Positions 8,366 through 16,288 of a DNA stretch of 64,000 bases are shown here, piece by piece. Made by a program: the position numbers and the translations under genes. The first letter of the stretch is position 1; each line of letters begins with the position of its first letter. The DNA lies in contig CAKPXP010000005.1 in NCBI GenBank assembly GCA_934202005.1, positions 1-64,000 of the forward strand, given 5' to 3'. The notes under the pieces were generated by a model. The model was not told the DNA's origin, did no database searches, and saw nothing but the letters and a program-made list of their open reading frames with translations. This stretch comes from an uncultured Selenomonas sp. (lineage in GTDB: Bacteria; Bacillota; Negativicutes; Selenomonadales; Selenomonadaceae).

Positions 8366-8671
8366 GAAATCCCTCCTGCCAAAGCGGCAAACACCCCGCG
8401 GGCGACGCCGCCCTCAGGAAATGTTGCCTGACCTAAGCGCGCCAGCGCGCGCTGTATGACTCGAATATAATGCTCGCAGCAACAGCCAAGAGACGCCGCT
8501 GCGTCCCTCCAGCACAAAAGAACCCGCGGCATGCTGCTCCTCCCGGGCTCTTCGATATCCGATACAAGTAAGCAGCCAGCAGCGAAGAATCGCTGACTGC
8601 CAGGCCGCGCCCGCGTCTCACCGCACGCGGGCGCATCGCTTGCGCCGTCGCGCATGCCGCGCTGCAGACGC
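8366..8671 (-). other. GC-rich structured leader upstream of the M23 gene
   Basis: On the minus strand this 300-base gap contains a perfect 10-bp hairpin (GCGCCCGCGT/ACGCGGGCGC near 8602-8632), a CAGCGA/TCGCTG hairpin (near 8583-8600) and a terminator-like stem AAGAGCCCG/CGGGTTCTT followed by TT (near 8518-8553). A 56-codon ORF (8532 to 8362) begins after GGGAGGAGCAGC and its stop overlaps the GTG of the peptidase as GTGA, but its codon use is unlike real neighbours. It may be a regulated leader; I recognise no known riboswitch class. Confidence 0.35.
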
Positions 8672-8710
8672 AAAAAGGGCCTTATGCTTCATTATAGCAT
8701 AAGGCCTTTT
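8672..8710 (-). terminator. Bidirectional terminator after the DUF4446 gene
   Basis: Stem GGCCTTATGC (8678-8687) with GCATAAGGCC (8697-8706). It has T-rich tails on both strands and lies about 35 bases past the DUF4446 stop. Confidence 0.85.
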
Positions 8711-8741
8711 CCTTTTGAAGTTATATTTCCCCTAACGCGGA

Positions 8742-9272
8742 TTACGCATTCTGCCCCATCGCCTGATGGAGCGCCTGCTGCTCCTCCTCCGTGAGCGTAT
8801 AGGAAGACTGTCCGGCCTGGATGGGCTTGACGTAGCTGCGCGAGTCCTCGCGGCCGAAGATGCTCGAGAGGATCACGCCGTTGTTCTCCGCGTCGAGCAG
8901 CGCGACCGCATAGCTGAGATCGCTGCCCATGTCATCGAATGCGCGGAACCGCACGACGCCGACGCGCGTGATGGCCCTCTGCAGCAGCGCGCTGATGCGC
9001 TGGTTCTCTGCGTCGATGCGCCGGTTCTCCTCGACGACCTGCTTGACCTCGTCGATATGGCCGATGAGCATGCGCTCGAGATTCGCCCCGTCGACGCCGG
9101 TCATCATCTTGCGGTAGCGCTTCTTGAGATACGAGAGGTTCATCCAGAGGTTGATGATGATGCCGTACATGATGATGACGAGCACGCCGAGCCCCGCCGT
9201 GATATACATCAGATTGTTCATGACGAACTTCGAGACTTGTTGAATATCCAAAACCAGAATCTTCCCTTCCAT
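8742..9272 (-). CDS. DUF4446 family membrane protein
   Basis: 176 residues: one transmembrane helix near residues 19-45 (NNLMYITAGLGVLVIIMYG), then a coiled-coil (about 55-100) and a C-terminal domain with VGVVRFRAFDDMGSDLSYAVALLD, the DUF4446 signature. Function is unknown, but genes of this family are commonly found next to parAB, as here. The ATG at 9272 abuts a parS site and lacks a ribosome-binding site. GGAAGGGAAG within the first codons could instead serve an in-frame TTG near 9251, which would leave parS fully outside the gene. Confidence 0.85.
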   Translation of the reverse strand: MEGKILVLDIQQVSKFVMNNLMYITAGLGVLVIIMYGIIINLWMNLSYLKKRYRKMMTGVDGANLERMLIGHIDEVKQVVEENRRIDAENQRISALLQRAITRVGVVRFRAFDDMGSDLSYAVALLDAENNGVILSSIFGREDSRSYVKPIQAGQSSYTLTEEEQQALHQAMGQNA

Positions 9273-9288
9273 TGTTTCACGTGAAACA
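9273..9288. other. parS site
   Basis: TGTTTCACGTGAAACA is a perfect palindromic parS sequence. It lies immediately upstream of the DUF4446 start codon and 150 bases downstream of parB. Confidence 0.95.
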
Positions 9289-9441
9289 TTTGCCGCACAG
9301 GAGTTCCTGCGACATCACCGACGCACGGATGACTCCCGAAATCGTTCTAAAAACGCATGCATTTAGTTTATCACAAATCGCATACAGCGTCTAGGAAAAG
9401 GAAGTTGCTTGCGATCGCAGATTCTCCCGCCCCAGACGCGG

Positions 9442-10389
9442 TCAGACCGTGAAGTTCCCCGTCGTCGATACGCGTCGCAGCGCCTCGATCTTCCGGTGCT
9501 TTTCCTCCTCGACCTGCGCCTGTTTCGTGAGGAGCTCGAGGATGCGCGAGATGTCCTCGTCGCCGTAGCAGTCGATCTCGATGCGGCTCTTCTTCTTGCC
9601 CGGCAGGATGCGCACCTTTGTGCCGAGAGACTGCGTGAGGCGCTCCTGCGCTTCCCGGAGATGGGCGTCGAGCGGCTGCGCCTTTTTCTCCGCCCGGAGC
9701 GCGTCCGGAGCGGCGAGCAGGCGCTTGACGAGGGCCTCGCTCGCGCGCGCCGTGAGCTCGTGCTCCTGGATGTAGTCCGCCGCCTCACGCTGCAGCGCGT
9801 GATCGGGGAGCGAGACGAGCGGCTTTGCCTGCCCCATCGTGAGCACGCCGCTCGCGAGATAGTCCTGCACCTTCTCATCGAGCTTCATGAGCCGCAGGAA
9901 ATTCGCGATATGGGAGCGGCTGCGCCCCACCTTGGCGGAGAGCGCCTCCTGCGTGAGGTGGAACTCCTCGAGGAGACGCGCGTACGCCCGCGCCTCCTCG
10001 ATGGGGCCGAGATCCTCGCGCTGCAGGTTCTCGATGAGCGCGATCTCGCTCGTCTCCGCGTCGTTATAGGCGCGCACGATGGCGGGGATCTCCGTGAGGC
10101 CCGCGAGCTTTGCCGCGCGCAGGCGGCGCTCGCCCGCGATGAGCTCATAGCCGCCCTCGGGCAGACGGCGCACGAGGACGGGCTGCAGGACGCCGTAGGC
10201 CCGCACCGACTCCTTGAGCTCCTCCATCGCCGCCTCATCGAACTCCGCGCGCGGCTGGAACCTGTTCGCGCGGATGTCACCGACGGCGAGCTGCTGGACC
10301 TGGCCCTCCTGCGGCGTCATCTTCGCGCCTTCGCCGAACAGCGCGCCGAGCCCCTTGCCACCGAGGCCGCCGCGATTACTTTTTTTCAC
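9442..10389 (-). CDS. parB: Chromosome partitioning protein ParB
   Basis: 315 residues from a GTG start (10389) preceded by GGAGG; an upstream reading of 20 residues is rejected as it lies inside parA. The CTPase domain carries GERRLRAAKLAG and ENLQREDLGPIEEARAY. A helix-turn-helix (LTQEALSAKVGRSRSHIANFLR) follows, then a C-terminal dimerisation domain. It binds parS and spreads to organise the origin region with SMC and ParA. The gene overlaps the end of parA by 14 bases. Confidence 0.97.
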   Translation of the reverse strand: MKKSNRGGLGGKGLGALFGEGAKMTPQEGQVQQLAVGDIRANRFQPRAEFDEAAMEELKESVRAYGVLQPVLVRRLPEGGYELIAGERRLRAAKLAGLTEIPAIVRAYNDAETSEIALIENLQREDLGPIEEARAYARLLEEFHLTQEALSAKVGRSRSHIANFLRLMKLDEKVQDYLASGVLTMGQAKPLVSLPDHALQREAADYIQEHELTARASEALVKRLLAAPDALRAEKKAQPLDAHLREAQERLTQSLGTKVRILPGKKKSRIEIDCYGDEDISRILELLTKQAQVEEEKHRKIEALRRVSTTGNFTV

Positions 10390-11140
10390 GCTTGAGCACC
10401 TCCTTCGCGAGCTCCATGTAGACCTCCGCGCCCTTGGAGCGCTTGTCATAGTAGAGGATGGGCTGTCCGTAGGACGGCGCCTCCGAGAGGCGCACCGTGC
10501 GCGGGATCAGCGTCCTATAGACGATGTCGCCGAAGTTCTTGCGCACCTCGGCCACGACATCGGCCGCGAGCTTCGTGCGGCTGTCGTACATCGTCATGAC
10601 GACGCCCTCGATGGCGAGCGCGGGATTCAGATTGTCCCGCACGAGGCGGATCGTATTCATGAGCTGCGAGACGCCCTCGAGCGCGTAGAACTCACACTGG
10701 ATGGGCATGAGCACGGCGTCCGCGGCCGCGAGCGAGTTGAGCGTGAGCAGGCCGAGCGACGGCGGGCAGTCGATGATGATGAAATCATAGCGCTCCCGCA
10801 CGGCGTCGAGTGCTTTCTTGAGACGCGTCTCGCGCGAGATCGCCGCGACGAGCTCGACCTCCGCGCCCGCGAGCTCGATGTTCGCCGGCACGACATCGAC
10901 ATGGTACTCCGTCTTCTGCAGTACGTCGTCGATGCCCTGTCCGTTGATGAGCACATCGTAGATCGTCCCATCGAGCTCCGACTTCTGGATGCCGTAACCG
11001 CTCGTCGCGTTTCCCTGCGGATCGCAGTCTACGAGGAGCACACGTTTTTTCTTCGCACCGAGACAGGCCGCGAGATTCACCGATGTTGTCGTCTTGCCGA
11101 CGCCGCCTTTCTGATTGGCAATGGCCAAAATCTTTGCCAA
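10376..11140 (-). CDS. parA: Chromosome partitioning ATPase ParA (Soj)
   Basis: 254 residues. The deviant Walker A KGGVGKTTTSVN is near residue 11, a Walker A-prime motif DCDPQGNATSG near 40 and a Walker B DCPPSLGLLT near 120. The start is TTG after AGAGGG. It is the motor partner of ParB for origin segregation. It shares an operon with parB and is followed by the DUF4446 gene. The upstream gap 11141-11387 contains a parS site but no clear promoter that I can place. Confidence 0.97.
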   Translation of the reverse strand: MAKILAIANQKGGVGKTTTSVNLAACLGAKKKRVLLVDCDPQGNATSGYGIQKSELDGTIYDVLINGQGIDDVLQKTEYHVDVVPANIELAGAEVELVAAISRETRLKKALDAVRERYDFIIIDCPPSLGLLTLNSLAAADAVLMPIQCEFYALEGVSQLMNTIRLVRDNLNPALAIEGVVMTMYDSRTKLAADVVAEVRKNFGDIVYRTLIPRTVRLSEAPSYGQPILYYDKRSKGAEVYMELAKEVLKREKK

Positions 11141-11314
11141 GGAATCACCCTCTTTGTTTTTTGTAACATATCACACGCGCATGCTTGAATTTGCGCGCTA
11201 TAATTGATAGTATAAAAACTACCCTCGCGCATGCTCTTCGTGCTGCGCAATTTTAATAAATTATCTTCTATTATCATAGGCGAAATTCAGGAAAAAATCT
11301 ACACCTCACTGAAA

Positions 11315-11330
11315 TGTTTCACGTGAAACA
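11315..11330. other. parS site
   Basis: TGTTTCACGTGAAACA, a perfect parS, lies in the divergent intergenic region between parA and the methionine synthase activation gene. Confidence 0.95.
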
Positions 11331-11387
11331 ATCGGAAGCCGCTGACGCGTTCGGCGTTCCACCTTTTCCCGCAAAGGAGTGTTGCCC

Positions 11388-12062
11388 ATGCCCGTTTATC
11401 ATGCGCCATTGCTGCGGATCAACCCCAAGGAGACGCGGCGCTATGCCGGTCTCATGAAGGCGAAGGAATTCGACGAGCAGCGCATCCTCGATGCCTGCGA
11501 GGACGCGCTGCTGCTCGCCCAGCCGCGCGGCGTCTGGGAGCTCTATGACTACGACTGCGAGACGCAGACCGTGCAGGCCGCACCGCCCTTCACCATCGAG
11601 GGCAAGAAGATTGGCGCGCACCTCGCGGGCTGCGACAAGGTCATCCTGCTCGCCGCCACGGTCGGCGACGACATCGAGGACATGGTCACGCAGCGCTTCG
11701 AGCAGGGGGAGTACGCGAGCTCCGTCCTGCTCGACGCCGCCGCGACGACAGCTGTCGAACAGATCGCCGACGGCATGGAGAAGGCCATCGCGCCGAAGAT
11801 GGCCGCGCAGGGATACGGCATGCGCTGGCGGTTCTCCCCCGGCTACGGCGACTGGCCGCTCGAGCAGCAGCCGGAGCTCATCCGCACCTCGCGCGCGGAG
11901 AGCATCGGCGTGCACCTCTCCTCCTCCCTCATGCTCGTGCCGCGCAAGAGCGTCACGGCCATCATCGGCCTCTACAAGGTTCGGGCGGACGCGGAGGAAC
12001 AGCACTCGCCGCAGGGCTGCGCCGCCTGCAACAAGACCGACTGCCCGTCGCGGAAAGGCTAA
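11388..12062 (+). CDS. Methionine synthase activation-domain protein (stand-alone)
   Basis: 224 residues resembling the C-terminal S-adenosylmethionine-binding reactivation domain of MetH; RFSPGYGDWPL is the typical SAM motif of the detached form. The C-terminus has a Cys cluster (CAACNKTDCPSRK). It should support reductive remethylation of cob(II)alamin in the MetH encoded 80 bases downstream, which lacks this domain. ATG 11388 is preferred over GTG 11379 because AAGGAG lies eight bases upstream of it. Transcribed divergently from parA. Confidence 0.88.
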   Translation: MPVYHAPLLRINPKETRRYAGLMKAKEFDEQRILDACEDALLLAQPRGVWELYDYDCETQTVQAAPPFTIEGKKIGAHLAGCDKVILLAATVGDDIEDMVTQRFEQGEYASSVLLDAAATTAVEQIADGMEKAIAPKMAAQGYGMRWRFSPGYGDWPLEQQPELIRTSRAESIGVHLSSSLMLVPRKSVTAIIGLYKVRADAEEQHSPQGCAACNKTDCPSRKG

Positions 12063-12107
12063 GTCAGGCAACGGCTGCACGTTCTTTGCTGCTCTGCCTG
12101 ACTTAGC
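12058..12107 (+). repeat. Intercistronic 13-bp inverted repeat
   Basis: GCTAAGTCAGGCA (12058-12070) and TGCCTGACTTAGC (12095-12107) form a perfect stem with a 24-base loop, starting inside the stop region of the activation gene and ending 36 bases before metH. There is no T tract, so it is more likely an RNA-stability or partial-termination structure than a full terminator. Confidence 0.7.
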
Positions 12108-12143
12108 CCCATCTATCTCCATATATTCAGAAAGGAAGTTCCC

Positions 12144-14519
12144 ATGATCCATATTTTCGACGGTGCCATGGGCACCATGCTCCAGGCGGGCGGTCTAAAG
12201 CCCGGCGCCTGCCCCGAGCTCATGAACATCGACGCGCCGGAGGTCGTGCGCGCCATCCACGAGGAATACATCGCGGCCGGCGCGACCATCATCGAGACGA
12301 ACACCTTCGGCGCAAGCCGCCTGAAGCTCGCCCACTACGGACTCGAGAACCGCATGGAGGAGATCAATGCCGCCGCCGTGCGCATCGCGAAGGAAGCGGC
12401 CGGCACGCGCGCCAAGGTCGCCGGCTCCATGGGCCCGACGGGCCGCTTCATCGAGCCGCTCGGCGACCTCGGCTTCGAGGAGGCGTACGAGGGATTCCGC
12501 GAGCAGGCAAAAGCCCTCGCCGACGCAGGCGCAGACTACCTCATCATCGAGACCTGCATCGACATCCAGGAGATGCGCGCCGCGCTGCTCGCCGCGAAGG
12601 AGGTCACGGATCTCCCCATCATCTGCCAGCTCTCCTACAGCGAGGACGGGCGCACCGTCACCGGCACGGATCCTGAGTCCGCCGCCGTCATCCTCGACGG
12701 CCTCGGCGCGGACGTCATCGGCGTCAACTGCTCGCTCGGCCCGGAGGAGCTCGTCCCCGTCGTCAAGACACTCGCCACGAGCTGCCGCGCCCCCATCAGC
12801 GTCCAGCCGAACGCCGGCATGCCGTTCCTCAAGGACGGCAAGACCTGCTTCCCCATGGGGCCGGAGGAATTCGGCACCTGGGGGCCGAAGCTCCTCGCGG
12901 CGGGCGCGACCTACCTCGGCGGCTGCTGCGGCACGACGCCCGCGCACATCAAAGCCCTCGCCGAAAGCGTACGCGGCCTCGCGGAGCCTGTGCGCGCGCA
13001 GGGCCGCCGCCTGCTCAAGCTCGCGAGCCGCAGCCGCACCGTCACCATCGACCGGGATCTGCCGACCGTCCTCATCGGCGAGCGCATCAACCCCACGGGC
13101 CGCAAGAAACTCGCGGCGGAGATCAAAGAGGGCTCCCTGCTCTCCGTCAAGAAGGAAGCCGTGAACCAGGTCAAGGCAGGCGCGCGCCTCCTCGACGTCA
13201 ACATGGGCGTTGGCGGCATCGACCAGGCGGCCGCCATGCAGCGCGCCGTGCGCGAGATCGCCCAGATCACCGACGCGCCGCTCGTCATCGACACGAGCGA
13301 CGCGCGCTCCCTCGAGGCCGGCCTGCGCGTCTATCCGGGCCGCGCCCTCATCAACTCCGTGAGCGCGGAGGACGCGCGCATCCGCGATTTCCTGCCGCTC
13401 GCGAAGAAATACGGTGCCGCCATCCTCTGCCTGCCCATCACCGAAGACGGTGTGCCGAAGACCGCCGAGGAGCGCCTCGCCGCCGCGCAGTACATCATCC
13501 GTGAAGCGGAGAACTACGGCCTCACGGAGGGCGACTTCCTCCTCGACGCCCTCGTCATGACCGTCTCCGCGGACAAGAACGCCTGCCGCCAGGTGCTCCG
13601 CACGCTCGCGCTCTACCGCGAGCATCTTGGCTGCCCCGCGACGATGGGCCTCTCGAATATCTCCTTCGGCCTGCCGAACCGGCCGCTCATCAACAGCACC
13701 TTCTTCGCCATGTGCCTCGCCGGCGGCCTCGACGCCCCCATCATGAACCCCTACGACGAGGCGATGCAGAACGCGCTCATGGCGAGCGCCGCGCTGCTCG
13801 GCGACGACCCGAACGGCATCGCCTTCAGCAAGCAGGCCGCGAATCTCGCCGCACCGAAAAAGGCCGCCACCGCGAAGGCGATCGACCTCCCCATCCTCGC
13901 GGCCATCAAGCAGGCCGTCATCGACGGGGAAAAAGACGAGATCGCCGCACTCGTCGAGAAAGCCCTGCAGGAAGGCCACGACGGCAACGAGATCACGGAG
14001 AAAGCCCTCACGGCCGCGATGAACGACATCGGCGTCGACTTCGGCGCGGGGCGCGTCTTCCTGCCGCAGGTGCTGCTCTCCGCCGAGACGATGCGCGCCG
14101 CCTTTGACAAGCTCAAGGAGCTCATCCCCGCCGCCGCGACGGCGGACAAGGGCACCGTCGTCATCGCCACCGTCAAGGGCGATGTCCACGACCTCGGCAA
14201 GAACATCACAGGCGCCCTGCTCGCGAACTCCGGGTTCCGCCTCATCGACCTCGGCAAGGACGTCCCGAGCGAGGACATCGTGCGCGCCGCCATCGAGAAC
14301 GATGCCGACATCGTCGGCCTCTGCGCCCTCATGACCACGACGATGACCCAGATCGACAAAGTCGTCCAGGAGCTCCACGCGGCCGGCTGCCGCGCGAAAG
14401 TCATGGTCGGCGGCGCCGCCGTCACGCAGGACTACGCCGACAGCGCCGGTGCCGACGCCTACGCCAGCGACGGCGTCAAGGCCGTCAAGCTCGCCAAGGA
14501 AATCGTCGGCGCGGAGTAA
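12144..14519 (+). CDS. metH: Cobalamin-dependent methionine synthase lacking the activation domain
   Basis: 791 residues. A homocysteine S-methyltransferase domain (about 1-285) carries zinc-ligand signatures GVNCSLGP and GGCCGTTP. A pterin-binding methyltetrahydrofolate domain (about 305-565) has GERINPTGRKK. A helical cap and B12-binding domain follow (about 570-791), with DVHDLGKN supplying the lower-ligand His near residue 682. It transfers methyl from methyltetrahydrofolate to homocysteine via cobalamin. E. coli MetH is about 1220 residues; the missing C-terminal reactivation domain is supplied by the preceding gene. AAGGAAG precedes the ATG. Confidence 0.93.
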   Translation: MIHIFDGAMGTMLQAGGLKPGACPELMNIDAPEVVRAIHEEYIAAGATIIETNTFGASRLKLAHYGLENRMEEINAAAVRIAKEAAGTRAKVAGSMGPTGRFIEPLGDLGFEEAYEGFREQAKALADAGADYLIIETCIDIQEMRAALLAAKEVTDLPIICQLSYSEDGRTVTGTDPESAAVILDGLGADVIGVNCSLGPEELVPVVKTLATSCRAPISVQPNAGMPFLKDGKTCFPMGPEEFGTWGPKLLAAGATYLGGCCGTTPAHIKALAESVRGLAEPVRAQGRRLLKLASRSRTVTIDRDLPTVLIGERINPTGRKKLAAEIKEGSLLSVKKEAVNQVKAGARLLDVNMGVGGIDQAAAMQRAVREIAQITDAPLVIDTSDARSLEAGLRVYPGRALINSVSAEDARIRDFLPLAKKYGAAILCLPITEDGVPKTAEERLAAAQYIIREAENYGLTEGDFLLDALVMTVSADKNACRQVLRTLALYREHLGCPATMGLSNISFGLPNRPLINSTFFAMCLAGGLDAPIMNPYDEAMQNALMASAALLGDDPNGIAFSKQAANLAAPKKAATAKAIDLPILAAIKQAVIDGEKDEIAALVEKALQEGHDGNEITEKALTAAMNDIGVDFGAGRVFLPQVLLSAETMRAAFDKLKELIPAAATADKGTVVIATVKGDVHDLGKNITGALLANSGFRLIDLGKDVPSEDIVRAAIENDADIVGLCALMTTTMTQIDKVVQELHAAGCRAKVMVGGAAVTQDYADSAGADAYASDGVKAVKLAKEIVGAE

Positions 14520-14549
14520 GACCGCGCCGCAAACCACGTACAGGCATCC

Positions 14550-14576
14550 AGGAACCACTGATGCATCAGCAGTTCT
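14550..14576. repeat. Compact copy of the intergenic palindromic repeat family
   Basis: AGGAACCACTGATGCATCAG followed by CAGTTCT is a near-palindrome and matches the terminal motif of the repeat family seen at 20263, 23162, 24949, 33049 and 34540. Confidence 0.7.
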
Positions 14577-14578
14577 CA

Positions 14579-14619
14579 AAACCGGGCCAGAGAAGGAACA
14601 TTCCTTCCCTGGCCCGGTT
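14579..14619 (+). terminator. Terminator of the metH operon
   Basis: Long stem AACCGGGCCAG/CTGGCCCGGTT, extended by GAAGGAA/TTCCTTC, 60 bases after the metH stop. The tail is only modestly T-rich (TTCCTATC). Confidence 0.65.
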
Positions 14620-14784
14620 CCTATCACGGCAACGGTATGGTGTCACCCTCGTCTTGCGCACATCCTGCACACGCGAGAGCGGCACGTATGGATATAGATT
14701 TCAGCGGCGCTTTCCTCCCTGCGCATCACCTGCAGACACGCAACGCAAAGATGTCTTCGTATCTCCTCCCCGCCATAAACAGAG

Positions 14785-14820
14785 AAACGGCGCGGCAGAT
14801 GAAAATCCGCCGCGCCGTTT
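14785..14820. terminator. Bidirectional terminator between metH and pfkA
   Basis: AAACGGCGCGGC (14785-14796) pairs with GCCGCGCCGTTT (14809-14820). T-rich tails are on both strands. It follows the pfkA stop on the minus strand and directly abuts a parS-like site. Confidence 0.85.
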
Positions 14821-14836
14821 TGTTTCACGTGCAACA
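14821..14836. other. parS-like site (one mismatch)
   Basis: TGTTTCACGTGCAACA differs from the perfect parS by one base in the right half. It lies between the bidirectional terminator and the pfkA stop codon. Confidence 0.7.
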
Positions 14837-14837
14837 A

Positions 14838-15800
14838 TCAGAAGAGCACGCGCGCGAGATGCGCATACTCAGGATCGAGCGTCTTTTTATTGTTGACCGC
14901 ATCGTGCAGGTTGATGGAGACGACATGTCCCTTGTTGAAGCCGAACACGATATCGGAGAGGCCGCTGATGATAGCGAGCGCCGCCTGCTCACCGAGCTGC
15001 GAGGCCTTCACGCGGTCGATGACCGTCGGCGAGCCGCCGCGCTGGATGTGGCCGAGCACCGAGACGCGCGTATCGATGTTCGTGTGCTCCGCGATGTACT
15101 TGCCGATCTCCTGTCCGGAGCCAGCGCCCTCCGCCACGACGACGAGGATATAGCGCTTGCCGGCCTTGTAGGCCTTGGCCATATCCGCGCAGATGGCGTC
15201 GAGATCGTACTCCTCCTCCGGCACGAGGATATACTCCGCGCCGCCGGCGATGCCAGCCGTCATCGCGAGCCAGCCAGAGCGATGGCCCATGACCTCGAGC
15301 ACGATGCAGCGGCGGTGCGCCGATGCCGTATCGCGCAGCTTGTTGATCGCGTCGATGATCGTATTCGCCGCCGTATCGCAGCCGATCGTGTAGTCCGAGC
15401 CCCAGACATCATTGTCGATCGTGCCGGGGAGGCCGACGATGGGGATGCCCGTCTCCTTCGAGAGCAGTGACGCGCCGCGCAGGCTGCCGTCGCCGCCGAT
15501 GACGACGAGGCCCTGGATGCCGCGGTCGACGAGGTTCTTGTAGCCCTGCATGCGACCCTCCGGCTTCTCCCAGCGCTTGCAGCGCGCCGTGCCGAGGAAC
15601 GTGCCGCCGCGCTGGATGATGTCGCCGACATCCTTGCGCTCCATCTTGAACATATCCTCATCGAGGAGTCCATGATAGCCGTTGTTGATGCCCCAGACCT
15701 CGACGCCCTCGTAGAGCGCCGTACGCACGACAGCGCGCGCGCAGGCATTCATGCCTGGGCTGTCGCCGCCGCTCGTCATCACTGCAATACTTTTCAGCAT
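14838..15800 (-). CDS. pfkA: 6-phosphofructokinase
   Basis: 320 residues, the usual bacterial PfkA length. It has the nucleotide-binding MTSGGDSPGMNACAR, the GGDGSLRGA motif typical of ATP-dependent enzymes, and the catalytic GTIDNDV region. It phosphorylates fructose 6-phosphate in glycolysis. GGGGGAT precedes the ATG. It is monocistronic: a terminator lies directly downstream and a divergent riboswitch-controlled gene upstream. No clear promoter hexamers could be assigned in 15801-16040. Confidence 0.97.
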   Translation of the reverse strand: MLKSIAVMTSGGDSPGMNACARAVVRTALYEGVEVWGINNGYHGLLDEDMFKMERKDVGDIIQRGGTFLGTARCKRWEKPEGRMQGYKNLVDRGIQGLVVIGGDGSLRGASLLSKETGIPIVGLPGTIDNDVWGSDYTIGCDTAANTIIDAINKLRDTASAHRRCIVLEVMGHRSGWLAMTAGIAGGAEYILVPEEEYDLDAICADMAKAYKAGKRYILVVVAEGAGSGQEIGKYIAEHTNIDTRVSVLGHIQRGGSPTVIDRVKASQLGEQAALAIISGLSDIVFGFNKGHVVSINLHDAVNNKKTLDPEYAHLARVLF

Positions 15801-16041
15801 GTGTATATCCCCCTTGTGTATGGATGAGCCAGGGCCATGTCAAAAGGCAAAGCCGCTCATTTGATTGCTTGATTCATACCTAGTCCCTATCATATCATTT
15901 TCCCCTAAAGATTTCCACCCGTCCGCCGAAATTCTCACCGACGCGTCTGCCGCCCAGCCGAGGGCCAGCCGAAGAAAATCAGATTGCTTTTCCACCGGAT
16001 TCTCCGTATCTTTCCCGCAGGAGAAAATTCCGCCTCCCACC

Positions 16042-16070
16042 TTGACACCCCGCGCCGCGCACCCTACAAT
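16042..16070 (+). promoter_or_regulatory. Promoter of the ZTP riboswitch transcript
   Basis: TTGACA (16042-16047) and TACAAT (16065-16070) are separated by 17 bases, with the riboswitch beginning about ten bases downstream. Confidence 0.85.
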
Positions 16071-16077
16071 AGAATTG

Positions 16078-16208
16078 TTCCATTGCACGACTGACGGAAG
16101 TGGAGTACCACAGGGGAGTGCAATGATGCTGCCGTGGCAGCAGAGAGGAAGTACGTCTTCCATCGCCGACCGTCTGGGCAAACGCCTGGAAGACGTGTCG
16201 GCTTTTTT
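16078..16208 (+). promoter_or_regulatory. ZTP (pfl) riboswitch with terminator platform
   Basis: The first stem CATTGCAC/GTGCAATG (16081-16088 and 16118-16125) encloses ACTGACGG and an AGTGG-AGT-ACCACAGGGGAG segment. The conserved 3-prime part GCCGACCGTCTGGGCA is at 16165-16180. These are the hallmarks of the pfl/ZTP aptamer. GCCGAC can instead pair with GTCGGC (16197-16202) followed by six T residues, an intrinsic terminator. Binding of ZTP/ZMP, which accumulates when 10-formyltetrahydrofolate is short, would free the downstream AICAR transformylase gene for expression. Confidence 0.9.
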
Positions 16209-16288
16209 ATTAGCAATGCCGCGATTTCATTGGGGCGCTCCGCGTGAGCGATGCCCCTGGGGAGATTTCAGACAAAAGGAGCATGGAT

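Noticed and set aside
12195..14627. 810-codon open frame on the minus strand opposite metH
   Set aside because: Antisense shadow of a clear MetH; composition is typical of GC-rich complement frames.
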